Positions 16,273 to 24,273 of a stretch of 41,202 nucleotides of DNA are shown in pieces. The notes under the pieces were generated by a model that saw only the letters and a list, made by a program, of their open reading frames with translations, ran no database searches and was not told the origin of the DNA. The DNA is from a virus. The translations under genes and the position numbers were made by a program. Positions within the stretch are counted from its first letter, which is position 1. The number at the start of each line of letters is the position of its first letter. The stretch covers positions 1-41,202 of the IMG/VR virus record IMGVR_UViG_3300048997_000495; one strand, given 5' to 3'.

Positions 16273-17742
16273 TTACCGCGCGCCCAGCTGGACGAAGGGC
16301 GAGAGGTTGCTCGCGCCGTTGAAGGGCGCGATCGGGTTGACGATCTTCGGCTGCGTGTCGACCCGGAACGTGGTGCGGAAGGCGGTGGCATCGGCGTCGA
16401 AGTAGATGTGCATCGAGGTCGCGATGACGATGCCGTTCGCCTTCTGGATGCTGCGCACGTACTGCGGATCGAGCAGCAGCACGTCGCCCTGGTTGGTGAA
16501 GCTCTTGGCGTGCTGGCTGACGATCACCGGCCGGCCGGAGAGCTGGCCGTAGGGGCTCGACTGCATCGCGCCGCTGCCCGCGCCGTAGGGCAGGTAGACC
16601 AGCTGGTTGTTCTGGTTCAGGGTCCAGAGCGCCGGCAGCACGTCGTTGTTGAGCAGCCACACCGCGCGGCCGTAGGACCCGGCCGGCAGGCGCGCGATCA
16701 TCTTCGCGATGTTGAGCGGCAGGAGCGTGAGCGTCGCCTGGCCGCCTTCCTTGACCACGGTGACGACTGCGTTGCCGTTGAACGCGCCCAGAGGCTGGCC
16801 GGCGCCGCTGCCGAACAGGATCGCCTCGTTGGTCTTCCAGCGGATCGAGTCGCCCATCTTCTTCGGCAGATAGGTCGAGAGCGCGTTGGTGTCGTCGGCC
16901 AGCTCGTCGGTGAGCGGCACGAGCCCCATCAGCTTGTAGAGGCGCAGCGTCGACGTGCCGAGCTTCGGCTTGGTCAGGTTCGCGGCGGCCGCCTCCGCCT
17001 GCCAGAAGGCGCGCACGCCGTCCGTGCCCCAGGGCGTGGTCTCGTCCTTCGGGAAGACCATGCTGTTGCCGGTGACGATCGTGCTGTCCGTCATCGGCAG
17101 CAGCGAATCCTCGCCGAGGGAGTGCATGAAGATCTCCTTGGCGTAGTCGGGCGGGACCGCGAAGCCGCCGTCCGGCCCGGCCGCCTCGTTGCCGAAGGTG
17201 GCCGGCGCCGCCGCCTGCGGGCCGCTGCCGAGGTGCAGCTCGCCATTCAGGGCGTAGCCGCTGCCCTGCATGCCGGGCCGCTGCCGCAGCGCCTTGGCGA
17301 AATGGCCGAAGGTGACGAAGCCGCGCTTGCCGTCCTTCTCGCCGTTCTCCTCGACGACGACCGCGCCGTCGGGCAGCGTTGCCACGCCGAGCGCCGCTTC
17401 CTCGGCAATGAGCTCGGCCTCGCGCTCGAGCGAGCCGTTGAGGCCGGCGAGCTTGGCCTTGTGCCCGTCGTAGGCCTTCTGCTCTTCGGCCGTGAACTCC
17501 CGGCCTTCCGCGGAGCTCTGCAGGGCGCGCATCGACGCGACTACTTCGGCCTTCTTGGACTGCAGGCTGCGCATGTTCTTGCTCGTGACGACGGCCGCGG
17601 CGGCCATCGCGCACAGCACGGGCGTTGCCGGCAGAACGGAATGCGCCGTCGACGCGAGCATTGCCTGCGCCTCCGGCACGGCGACCGCGATCGCGGCGAC
17701 TGCCACCGCGACAGCAAGCGCCACGAATAGCGACTTCTTCAT
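16273..17742 (-). CDS. Major capsid protein (HK97 fold) with hydrophobic N-terminal leader
   Basis: The 489-residue protein uses ATG 17742, with GAGGGAGA upstream. Residues ~57-120 are a helical scaffold-like region (MRSLQSKKAEVVASMRALQS and following), as in self-scaffolding HK97-type capsids. The shell domain begins near 185-195 (AAGPDGGFAVPPDYAKEI) and includes a P-loop/E-loop type order ending in TQPKIVNPIAPFNG. What is odd is the first ~53 residues: a signal-like hydrophobic run (MKKSLFVALAVAVAVAAIAV, then AQA) and a second hydrophobic patch. An internal ATG at residue 57 could be the true start, but its ribosome site is weak. The S49 protease upstream probably removes the delta domain. 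Confidence 0.9.
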   Translation of the reverse strand: MKKSLFVALAVAVAVAAIAVAVPEAQAMLASTAHSVLPATPVLCAMAAAAVVTSKNMRSLQSKKAEVVASMRALQSSAEGREFTAEEQKAYDGHKAKLAGLNGSLEREAELIAEEAALGVATLPDGAVVVEENGEKDGKRGFVTFGHFAKALRQRPGMQGSGYALNGELHLGSGPQAAAPATFGNEAAGPDGGFAVPPDYAKEIFMHSLGEDSLLPMTDSTIVTGNSMVFPKDETTPWGTDGVRAFWQAEAAAANLTKPKLGTSTLRLYKLMGLVPLTDELADDTNALSTYLPKKMGDSIRWKTNEAILFGSGAGQPLGAFNGNAVVTVVKEGGQATLTLLPLNIAKMIARLPAGSYGRAVWLLNNDVLPALWTLNQNNQLVYLPYGAGSGAMQSSPYGQLSGRPVIVSQHAKSFTNQGDVLLLDPQYVRSIQKANGIVIATSMHIYFDADATAFRTTFRVDTQPKIVNPIAPFNGASNLSPFVQLGAR

Positions 17743-17839
17743 GGATATCTCCCTCTGGTTGATTGGATGAACTGCGCGCACCACGGCCGTCGGGCCGTAC
17801 GCGCCGGGCTCGTCGGAGCCGGCGCGCTCGAGCTGGTGC

Positions 17840-18766
17840 TCAGCTCAAATCTAGATCTCGCTCCCGCGCGATCGCGGAAGCGGAGCGGCCGGCGGCGCGA
17901 TTGGCCTGCAGCTGCCGGCTCATTTTCTTGATGACCTCGTCGAACGTGGCGATGCCGTCGACCATCTTCTCGGCGAGCGCCTGGTCGGCGCCGAGGACGC
18001 GGCCCTGGCCCATGCCGTCGCGCACGGTGCCGATCGGCACGCCCCGGCCCTTGCTCACCGCCTTGGTGAACGTGCCGTAGTAGTCGTTGCAGCGCGCCTG
18101 CATGAAATCGCGCGCCTCCTGGCTGAGCGCCTCGTAAGGATTGCCCTCGATCTTGAACTTGCCGGCCGAGACGAGCGTGGTCTTCACGCCGGCCTCGTCC
18201 ATCGCCTTCGAGAGATCCTTGTGCGCCATCCAGCAGCCGATCGAGCCGACTTCGCCGCCCGGCGTGACGTAGAGCTCGGCGGCCGCGGAGCCGATCCAGT
18301 AGGCCGCGGACGAACAGCTGCTGTTGGAGATCGCGACTACGAGCTTCTTGCCTCTTGCTTCTAGAATTTCAGTGGCGAGCTCACCGACGCCGTAGACGCT
18401 GCCGCCGGGCGAGTCGATGTCGATCAGAATCGAGCCCACCGTGTCATCCTGCATGACGACGCGGAAGGCGCTCGTGAATAGCTGGGTAGAGCAGCTGCCC
18501 GGGCCCGAGATGTCGTCCACCATGTTGCCGCGCTGCGTGATGACGCCGTAGAGCGGCAGCACCGCGATTCCGCCGCCGCCGGCGCGCGCGGCCTCCTGGC
18601 GACGGGCGGCGCGCGCCGCGCGCGACTCGCCCATCTCGTCGTCGTCCATCGCCTTCGGCGCGCCGGCCATCCAGCGCGCGAGGATCTCGGCGAAGGCCGC
18701 CATACGCTCGGGCTGCAGGGCCCACGGCGTGGACAGGAACTCGGCGATCAGCAGTTCACGGCGCAT
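17840..18766 (-). CDS. S49 family prohead protease (SppA-like)
   Basis: The 308-residue protein has one S49/ClpP-fold domain. VLPLYGVITQRGN at 69-81 opens it, SILIDIDSPGGSVYGV at 112-127 is the glycine loop, and NSSCSSAAYWIGS at 148-160 carries the likely nucleophile Ser153. AGKFKIEGNP at 201-210 holds the candidate Lys. These proteases mature the capsid by cutting the scaffold domain. The gene lies between portal and capsid, the standard place in phages that use an S49 rather than a U35 protease. Confidence 0.9.
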   Translation of the reverse strand: MRRELLIAEFLSTPWALQPERMAAFAEILARWMAGAPKAMDDDEMGESRAARAARRQEAARAGGGGIAVLPLYGVITQRGNMVDDISGPGSCSTQLFTSAFRVVMQDDTVGSILIDIDSPGGSVYGVGELATEILEARGKKLVVAISNSSCSSAAYWIGSAAAELYVTPGGEVGSIGCWMAHKDLSKAMDEAGVKTTLVSAGKFKIEGNPYEALSQEARDFMQARCNDYYGTFTKAVSKGRGVPIGTVRDGMGQGRVLGADQALAEKMVDGIATFDEVIKKMSRQLQANRAAGRSASAIARERDLDLS

Positions 18767-18768
18767 TG

Positions 18769-20373
18769 CTAGCCCTCCTGGGCGGGGTTTGACGGTTGTG
18801 CAGACGTCTGCACTCGGGCCGCGAGTTCGGCGGCCGCGGAGGCATCCCAGGCGTCAAGCAGTGTTGGGACCGCGGTTTTGTCGCTGTCAATCCAAGGTTT
18901 CTGTTCGCGCTTCGTGGCTTTCTGCAGCGCCTCGATCTGTCGCTCGCACCATTCCGCCGCGATGTCTCGCTCGCAGAGGAGGCTGTCCATGACGTACTGC
19001 AGATGCGCCCCATAAAACTCTGACGTCAAATCGGTAAAAGCGACCGCCTTTCCTGCGCAGCGCTCGTAGGCCTTGCGCGCCGCGCTCGTTTCCTTGCGCA
19101 CCACCCGCCCGGCGATCGCGAGCGTCAGGGCCCTGGCGCGCGCATCGGCCGAGTCGTCCGCCGGCTTGTCCGCCGGCGCCGGAACTGGAGCGGGCAGAGT
19201 GCCGGCCGGGACCATGTTGAGCGGCTGCAGCGGCTCGCTCAGGCCGGGGATCGGATTAAAACCCTCTCTCATGCGCGCTTCGTTCCGAAGCAGCCAGCCG
19301 CCGTTGACGCCAAGGTTGTAGTACTCGCCGCGGGTCTTGGAATCGCCGCGCTCCAGGGCGGCGAAGTCGAACTCGACCTCGAGGTCCTCTTCGCCGAGCA
19401 GCTGGGTCTCGATCGCCGCTTCCCAGCGCTCGGCCCAGGGCAGCATGGTGTAGCGCACGAACTCCATCGACTGCCACTCGATGTTGTTGTTGGTCGACTT
19501 CTCCAGGTCCGCGATCATGTGCGGCGGCACGCGGAAGATGCGCGCGATGTCGGAGACCTTGAACTTGCGGCCCTCGATCCACTGGCTGTCGGAGTTGTTC
19601 AACCCGAGCTCGTGGTATTTCATGCCGTTCTCGAGGACGGCGGTCTTGCCGCGGTTGGCGCCCGCTTGCGCAGCTTGCCACGAGGCGGCAAACGCACGGC
19701 GCTTATCGCCATCGCCAAACTTCGACGGATACTCGATCCAGCCGCCGGTCGGGCGCGCGTCGTTGGCGAAGAAGCGCGCGCCGTAGTCCTGCTGCGCCAG
19801 GCCCTCGCCGATCGACTCGCGCGCAATCTCGATCGGGTTCAAGCCGATGAGGCCGTTCGACTGCAGGCCCGTCATCTTGAAGACGTTGCCGGAAGGCAGA
19901 ATCCTGTCTCTGCCGTCCTGTTCCCGGATCCGGTACCGATAGCTGCGGTTGGGCAGCAGCTCGATCTTTGTCTGATCGGGATGCAGGGGCAGCAGCTCGT
20001 CGATCTCGCCGCGACCGTTGGCGACGATCTCGGAGTAGGAATTGCCTCGCAGCGCCAAATGCGCCTGCGCCATCTCGCTCCACTGGAATCGGTCCTGGTA
20101 ACGATTCGGCATCTTCGTGAGGAGCGCGTGCAGCCAGTGGTCGGTGACGAGATCCCGGCCGCCGCTTTTCTTTTTGCGGTACATACAGAACGGCAAGCAG
20201 CCCCTCGTCTCGGCGAGGATCCGCACGCAGGCGTAGACGGCCGTGAGCCGCAGCGCGCCGTCGCCCGACACGCGCATGCCGGCGGAGCTGCGCACCGAGA
20301 TCGGCTCGAACCAGAAGTCGCCGAAGGGCGAGCGATCGTCCATGCCATCGGCGCGGATCTGCGAAAGGAACAT
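18769..20373 (-). CDS. Portal protein (HK97 family)
   Basis: This 534-residue protein has HK97-type portal features: RVSGDGALRLTAVYACVRIL at about 33-52, PNRYQDRFQWSEMAQAHL and LHPDQTKIEL in the N-terminal half, ARIFRVPPHMIADLEKSTNN at about 285-304, and MLPWAERWEAAIETQL after it. The dodecameric portal is the packaging and ejection gate. The C-terminal 130 residues (after DKPADDSADARARALTLAI) are an extra helical, charged region longer than in HK97 gp3 (about 424 aa). Confidence 0.9.
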   Translation of the reverse strand: MFLSQIRADGMDDRSPFGDFWFEPISVRSSAGMRVSGDGALRLTAVYACVRILAETRGCLPFCMYRKKKSGGRDLVTDHWLHALLTKMPNRYQDRFQWSEMAQAHLALRGNSYSEIVANGRGEIDELLPLHPDQTKIELLPNRSYRYRIREQDGRDRILPSGNVFKMTGLQSNGLIGLNPIEIARESIGEGLAQQDYGARFFANDARPTGGWIEYPSKFGDGDKRRAFAASWQAAQAGANRGKTAVLENGMKYHELGLNNSDSQWIEGRKFKVSDIARIFRVPPHMIADLEKSTNNNIEWQSMEFVRYTMLPWAERWEAAIETQLLGEEDLEVEFDFAALERGDSKTRGEYYNLGVNGGWLLRNEARMREGFNPIPGLSEPLQPLNMVPAGTLPAPVPAPADKPADDSADARARALTLAIAGRVVRKETSAARKAYERCAGKAVAFTDLTSEFYGAHLQYVMDSLLCERDIAAEWCERQIEALQKATKREQKPWIDSDKTAVPTLLDAWDASAAAELAARVQTSAQPSNPAQEG

Positions 20374-20573
20374 CAGCCGACCCCGGCGCCGGGCGTCTTC
20401 TCAGTCTTGGGCGCCGCGTTGACGATGCCGAAGCGCAGCGCGAGGAACAGTGTCAGCGCGATCAGCGCGACGCCGGCGATCAGCAGGCCCGCGGCCGGAG
20501 TCCACAGGATGCCGCCGAGCGTCAGCAGAAACCATCCGGCAAGCAGGCAGGCGTTGAAGACTTCGATTTTCAT
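20373..20573 (-). CDS. Small two-pass membrane protein
   Basis: This 66-residue protein is almost entirely hydrophobic up to residue 50 (two segments, about 5-25 and 28-48), then has a polar tail ending KTEKTPGAGVG. It is fused by 4-nt overlaps to TerL upstream and portal downstream, so it is translated with them. Short membrane proteins between TerL and portal are seen in other phages but have no known role. Confidence 0.6.
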   Translation of the reverse strand: MKIEVFNACLLAGWFLLTLGGILWTPAAGLLIAGVALIALTLFLALRFGIVNAAPKTEKTPGAGVG

Positions 20574-22516
20574 ACGACCAGAACCTCCGAAGGTGGGCTG
20601 CTGTCGCCGCGAGTCATCGCCCTGGCGAGCGCCATGATGGTGGCGACCGCTCCGTCGATCTTCTTTTCTTCCGATTCCTTGCGCGGGTAGATGTTGTCTT
20701 TCGCGTCCCGGCGCGCGACTACGTTGCCGACCATCCAGGTGAAGACCGGATCGCCGTTATGATGAAAGCGGCCGTCGATCACGACAGCCTCGAATTCCTT
20801 CATCGGCTCGGACAGGAACTGCACCGTCTGACGCATCTCGACCATCGGCGCGCCCTTCTCGAGCATGTGCGAGGAGAGCTGCGACGCCTGCCACGGATCG
20901 AATGGCACCTCGACGACGTTGAAGCGCTTCATATCGTCCTCGAGGTCCCGCTCGATGACGTCGTAGTCGGTGACGTTGCCCGCCGTCGTGGTGAGCCAGC
21001 CGTCCGTCTTCCAGCCGACGTACTGCGCGTTCACGTCCTCGGTGCAGGCCTCTTCGGGCAGGTAGTGCTTGGCGAACGCGTAGTAGTGCTTCTTCCCATC
21101 GATGAACTTGTCGAAGAGCGTCACCTTGTCCGCGATATCGACCTTGGACGCGAGGTCCAGGGCGATCACCGCTTCCTCGCCCAGGAACTGCTCGATCGCC
21201 AACTCGGGATCCGCGCACTTGTCCCACTTGCGCATGTCCATCCAGGCCTGCGCCGCGTTCACCCAGACGTTGAGCCGCTTGGTGAGGAAGTTCGAGCGCG
21301 CCGACGCCATCCGGATCGCCTTGTCCGCCAGGCGCCGGATGTCTTCCGGGTACACCGAGATGCCGAGGTTCGGGTTCGCCTTCGCCCAGGCGACCGGGTT
21401 GGTCCACTCGTCGCCGTCGTCGATCGAGTAGACGATGCCGAAGTAGGTCTCGTCCTCGGTGAACGCGCCCTTGATCGGATAGCCCAGGCCGTCGTGACGG
21501 CGAAGCACTGAATTCAGGAGCCGCGCCACGTAGCTGCGCTGCTCGTAGCAGATCCCGGCCGTGTCCACGCCGGCAGTGGTGATCGCCCAGAGGAGCGATT
21601 GCGCCCTCGAGCCGGTCGCGGTCTCGATCACGTCCCACACCGCGCGCTTCTTGTGGGCGTGCAGCTCGTCGACCGCGGCGAAGTGGACGTTGAGACCGTC
21701 CAGCGTCGAGCCTTCCGCCGAGAGCGGGATGAAGAGCCCCGTGTACTCGTCGAGCGCGCCGTCGGCTCGCTCCTCGCGGAAGCTCGAGGAGATCGAATGC
21801 ACAAACGGCCGCACCCCGAAGCGCCGGCGCAATTCCGGCGTGCGCAGCGCCATGGCCTTCGCATCGTTGAACACGATGCGCGCCTGGTCCCGCGTCGTCG
21901 CCGCGGAATAGATCTCGGCGCCGGGCTCGCGATCGGCCGTCAGCATGTACAGCGCGATCGCCGAGCTCAGCGTCGACTTCGCGTTCTTGCGCGGGACCTC
22001 GATGTAGACGGTTCTGAAGCGGCGGTACGGCGTGCCCTTTACGAGCCAGCCGAAGACCGTCGTGAGAATGAAGATCTGCCACGGCTGCAGGACGATCGGC
22101 TGGCCCGCCCAGCGCCCCTTGATGTGCGGCAGCAGCTCGATGAAGCGGCAGACGTGCTCCGCGCGCTTGACCGAAAATTCGTATGCCCAAGCTGAGGAAC
22201 TAGGGGCGTCCGGGCTTCGTTCCTCTGCGCTTGCCGTATCTCTCGACCGCCCCTTCTCGCTCGCGTGGTGTATCTCTCCCTGATTCGCGCGCGCCAGGTC
22301 ATCCAGCTGACGCCGGCACGCGGCCTTCGTCCACTTGCACGCCGGGATCTCGCCCGCGAGAACGCCCTCGGCATATCTGCGCGCCTGGTCGACGTAGTAG
22401 CCGTCTTCGCGCCAGACCGGCGTTACATCAGCGGACGCGCGCCCCTCAAGAGCCTTTTGCAGGAGGCGTTCGCCCGCCTCGCCCGCTTCGACGTCGTCGA
22501 TCGCGCCCACGGCCAA
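20570..22516 (-). CDS. Terminase large subunit
   Basis: This 648-residue protein is the packaging motor ATPase and nuclease. YIEVPRKNAKSTLSSAIALY carries the Walker A region (about 193-212), VHFAAVDELHAHK is the Walker B/DE box (about 300-312), and the nuclease part includes EAVIALDLASKVDIADKVTL (about 448-467). The first ~110 residues form a leader with a polar, Ser/Asp-rich patch (about 90-115) not typical of the family. The frame begins at TTG 22516, and a GTG two codons later is also possible. The ribosome site is weak, so the exact start is uncertain. Confidence 0.92.
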   Translation of the reverse strand: MAVGAIDDVEAGEAGERLLQKALEGRASADVTPVWREDGYYVDQARRYAEGVLAGEIPACKWTKAACRRQLDDLARANQGEIHHASEKGRSRDTASAEERSPDAPSSSAWAYEFSVKRAEHVCRFIELLPHIKGRWAGQPIVLQPWQIFILTTVFGWLVKGTPYRRFRTVYIEVPRKNAKSTLSSAIALYMLTADREPGAEIYSAATTRDQARIVFNDAKAMALRTPELRRRFGVRPFVHSISSSFREERADGALDEYTGLFIPLSAEGSTLDGLNVHFAAVDELHAHKKRAVWDVIETATGSRAQSLLWAITTAGVDTAGICYEQRSYVARLLNSVLRRHDGLGYPIKGAFTEDETYFGIVYSIDDGDEWTNPVAWAKANPNLGISVYPEDIRRLADKAIRMASARSNFLTKRLNVWVNAAQAWMDMRKWDKCADPELAIEQFLGEEAVIALDLASKVDIADKVTLFDKFIDGKKHYYAFAKHYLPEEACTEDVNAQYVGWKTDGWLTTTAGNVTDYDVIERDLEDDMKRFNVVEVPFDPWQASQLSSHMLEKGAPMVEMRQTVQFLSEPMKEFEAVVIDGRFHHNGDPVFTWMVGNVVARRDAKDNIYPRKESEEKKIDGAVATIMALARAMTRGDSSPPSEVLVV

Positions 22517-22520
22517 AGGC

Positions 22521-23060
22521 CTACAGCGCCGGGAAGCCGATGACCTTAGCGGTGGTGGCTTGGTCTCCGGCAGCGTTGCCCGCCTTCTCGAAGCCAGGCA
22601 GCGGCAGCTGCACGTCGGAAGGCGTTACGCGCGAGCGTGCAGACGGCGACATCCCGAACTCGCAAAGCATCTTGTGCATCTGCTCGACCGCGCGGTTCGA
22701 GATCTGCAGCCACACGCTCATCTGCGAGTACCCACTGGGCGTGACGCCGACCAGGCCAGGCAGCTTGTCGGGGTCCGCCTTGTTCAGCTCGCGGATCTTG
22801 CGCTCGGCATCGTGCCACCGACCGTACGCCTGGCAGTACACCGCCAGGGCAGCCATGTCGATCTTCGCGACGAGCCCGAGCTCGGCGAGCAGCGGCGTGA
22901 TGCGCTTCCATTCCTTCTTCGCCGCCGGCAGGAGGTGCGTCGGGCAGTCGGGAATCTCGATCGGCGGACGCACCTCGAGCAGCTCGGACAGGTTGATCTT
23001 GCTCGGATTGCCGCGCCTGGCGTGTTCGCTCGCCGGCAGCGGCGTGGGACCTGGTTTCAT
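22521..23060 (-). CDS. Terminase small subunit (P27 family)
   Basis: This 179-residue protein matches the P27 family layout: MKPGPTPLPASEHARRGNPS start (K-P-x-P), then PDCPTHLLPAAKKEWKRITP, LLAELGLVAKIDMAALAVYC at about 58-77, and a C-terminal LCEFGMSPSARSRV. It binds the packaging start on phage DNA and loads the large subunit. It is the first of the core packaging genes after the HNH nuclease, 4 nt from TerL. Confidence 0.9.
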   Translation of the reverse strand: MKPGPTPLPASEHARRGNPSKINLSELLEVRPPIEIPDCPTHLLPAAKKEWKRITPLLAELGLVAKIDMAALAVYCQAYGRWHDAERKIRELNKADPDKLPGLVGVTPSGYSQMSVWLQISNRAVEQMHKMLCEFGMSPSARSRVTPSDVQLPLPGFEKAGNAAGDQATTAKVIGFPAL

Positions 23061-23161
23061 GGCTCACCGTTTCGAGGAGACACCCCCAGCTGCTGGATAC
23101 CCCCCCTCCGAAACTCCCGCTTATAAAAATTTGGGACCAGCGCGGTCTAGCTGGAAACGGT

Positions 23162-23557
23162 CTAGAGGATTTCGCCCCCCCTACCGCCCTCGTTGCCGAA
23201 GCCGCCGTCCTCGCTCGCCGTCTTACGCGAATGGCACTCATGTGCCATCGATCGCCAGTTGCCTGTATCCCAGAACAGGTGCTGATCACCACGGTGAGGG
23301 ATACGGTGGTCCACGTCAGTGGCTACACGTACACGTAGCACACCGGCCTGGCACTCATCGCACTCGCACAGTGGGTGGTTACGCAGGTACGTGGCCCTCG
23401 CCTTCTGCCACCGTGAGCCATAGCCACGCTGTGCAGAGGAGCCTCGCCGGGCATCGTTCTGCTTCTGTCGATCGAGCTTGGCTGAGCCGCGATGATGAAC
23501 GCAGTCCAGAATTCCGCAACCGGGTTTTCTACAGGGTTTTGCGGCGGCGTAGGGCAT
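23162..23557 (-). CDS. HNH endonuclease
   Basis: This 131-residue protein starts at ATG 23557. The same frame is open further upstream, but that would run through the terminator at 23571-23601. An N-terminal Cys motif (KPCRKPGCGILDCVHH) and a second pair (CECDEC) fit zinc sites. The HNH core is VDHRIPHRGD with FWDTGNWRSMAHECHSRKTA. HNH proteins next to terminase in cos-type phages are needed for end cutting during packaging. A roughly 100-nt gap between this gene and TerS may hold the cos site, which I cannot pinpoint. Confidence 0.85.
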   Translation of the reverse strand: MPYAAAKPCRKPGCGILDCVHHRGSAKLDRQKQNDARRGSSAQRGYGSRWQKARATYLRNHPLCECDECQAGVLRVRVATDVDHRIPHRGDQHLFWDTGNWRSMAHECHSRKTASEDGGFGNEGGRGGEIL

Positions 23558-23570
23558 CGGCGGGGGCAAC

Positions 23571-23601
23571 AAAAAACCCGAGGGGCTTTCGCTCGCTCGG
23601 G
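23571..23601 (-). terminator. Terminator between Q and the late genes (tR'-like)
   Basis: On the minus strand CCCGAG and CTCGGG form a stem with a 13-nt loop, followed by six T (23571-23576). It lies about 40 nt after the promoter-like sequence at 23647-23674 and just before the HNH start. It is where a lambda-type late transcript would stop without Q. Confidence 0.8.
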
Positions 23602-23646
23602 CTTCGTACTTCCCGGCGGTGACACACCAAACCACAGGGTAGCGGG

Positions 23647-23674
23647 ATCATACGCATTCGTTTTACTTCGGCAA
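23647..23674 (-). promoter_or_regulatory. Candidate late promoter (pR'-like)
   Basis: On the minus strand TTGCCG, a 16-bp spacer and TATGAT (5 of 6 consensus) lie over the 3' end of the Q gene and its stop. The start point would be near 23640, giving a short leader to the terminator at 23571-23601. Confidence 0.55.
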
Positions 23675-24061
23675 GGGGGTTTGTCCACCTTTGCTCAGCG
23701 CCTCACGCTTGCGACGGCCTCGATCTCGAAGACGCTGAAGGTGGGCGCGTACCCGCGTGTGAGCGTGGTCGAGCCGTCGATAAAACGTCCTCGAAGAACA
23801 TCGCAATTTATGCAGCTTCGAGCGAATCGTGCCCGCGCGCAGCCAGTATTCAGCGACTGCCACGCTGAGCGGGGGCGGTAATTCCTCGATGGCTTTGTCC
23901 ACATCGAGGGCCTCACCGTTCAGCAGCGGAATCGAAACTTCCTCGCGGCGGCCTGGCGCTTCGAGATCGTAGGCACTGGTCGAGGCCAGGCCGATCGGCG
24001 CCCCGCTCTTCCAGCGCGCCCAGTTCGTCATGAGTCGGTGCGTCTCGGAATCGATCGCCAT
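23663..24061 (-). CDS. Q-like antitermination protein
   Basis: This 132-residue protein starts at ATG 24061, with GGAGG about 5 nt upstream; a GTG one codon earlier is too close to it. It opens with AIDSETHRLMTNWARWKSG, as in phage antiterminators of the Q/ArpU-like groups, and has an HTH-type region (LPPPLSVAVAEYWLRAGTIR then LRCSSRTFYRRLDHAHTRVR) and a basic tail. It is the last gene before the late promoter and terminator. This is the position where Q loads on RNA polymerase. Confidence 0.65.
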   Translation of the reverse strand: MAIDSETHRLMTNWARWKSGAPIGLASTSAYDLEAPGRREEVSIPLLNGEALDVDKAIEELPPPLSVAVAEYWLRAGTIRSKLHKLRCSSRTFYRRLDHAHTRVRAHLQRLRDRGRRKREALSKGGQTPLPK

Positions 24062-24083
24062 CACGGCCTCCTGCTGCGGGGAC

Positions 24084-24207
24084 AGCGGGGATGCCGGGGG
24101 TGATTTCCGCTTACTTCCCTAATTTGGCTGTACATAAACCCATTCCTCTCTTTCTCTTCTTTCCTTTTTTCCACGTACGGAAGGAAACAAAGCCCGGCAT
24201 CCCCGCT
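24084..24207. repeat. 15-bp perfect inverted repeat flanking an AT-rich loop (possible replication origin)
   Basis: AGCGGGGATGCCGGG (24084-24098) is repeated exactly inverted as CCCGGCATCCCCGCT (24193-24207). The 94-bp spacer is AT-rich for this genome and has a pyrimidine run at about 24150-24176. The left arm also has tandem GCGGGGA units. It lies next to the primase/helicase gene, a common origin site. The origin role is inferred. Confidence 0.4.
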
Positions 24208-24220
24208 AACCCCGGCAAGA

Positions 24221-24246
24221 AAGGGTGCTGCGTGAACAGCACCCTT
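24221..24246 (-). terminator. Hairpin terminator after the primase-helicase gene
   Basis: AAGGGTGCTG and CAGCACCCTT form a perfect 10-bp stem with a 6-nt loop. On the minus strand it is followed by TCTTGCC, so the stem end plus tail gives a weak T run. It is 27 nt after the primase stop. Partial readthrough to Q is likely. Confidence 0.55.
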
Positions 24247-24273
24247 GAGGGATTTCAACAACGGATCAGACGG

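Noticed and set aside
16174-17730. Plus-strand frame of about 520 codons opposite the capsid gene
   Set aside because: It is the antisense of a confident HK97 capsid gene and has no recognisable motif.
23061-23161. cos site between HNH and TerS
   Set aside because: The position is typical and there are C-runs, but nothing in the sequence defines cohesive ends. I cannot support a specific site.
22231-23622. Plus-strand frame across TerS and HNH
   Set aside because: It overlaps two genes with clear families and contains a Pro/Arg/Ser-rich shadow sequence.
24061-24261. 66-codon minus frame between Q and primase
   Set aside because: It lies over the inverted repeat and terminator, has no ribosome site and ends in PRHPRCPRSRRP-like low-complexity sequence.
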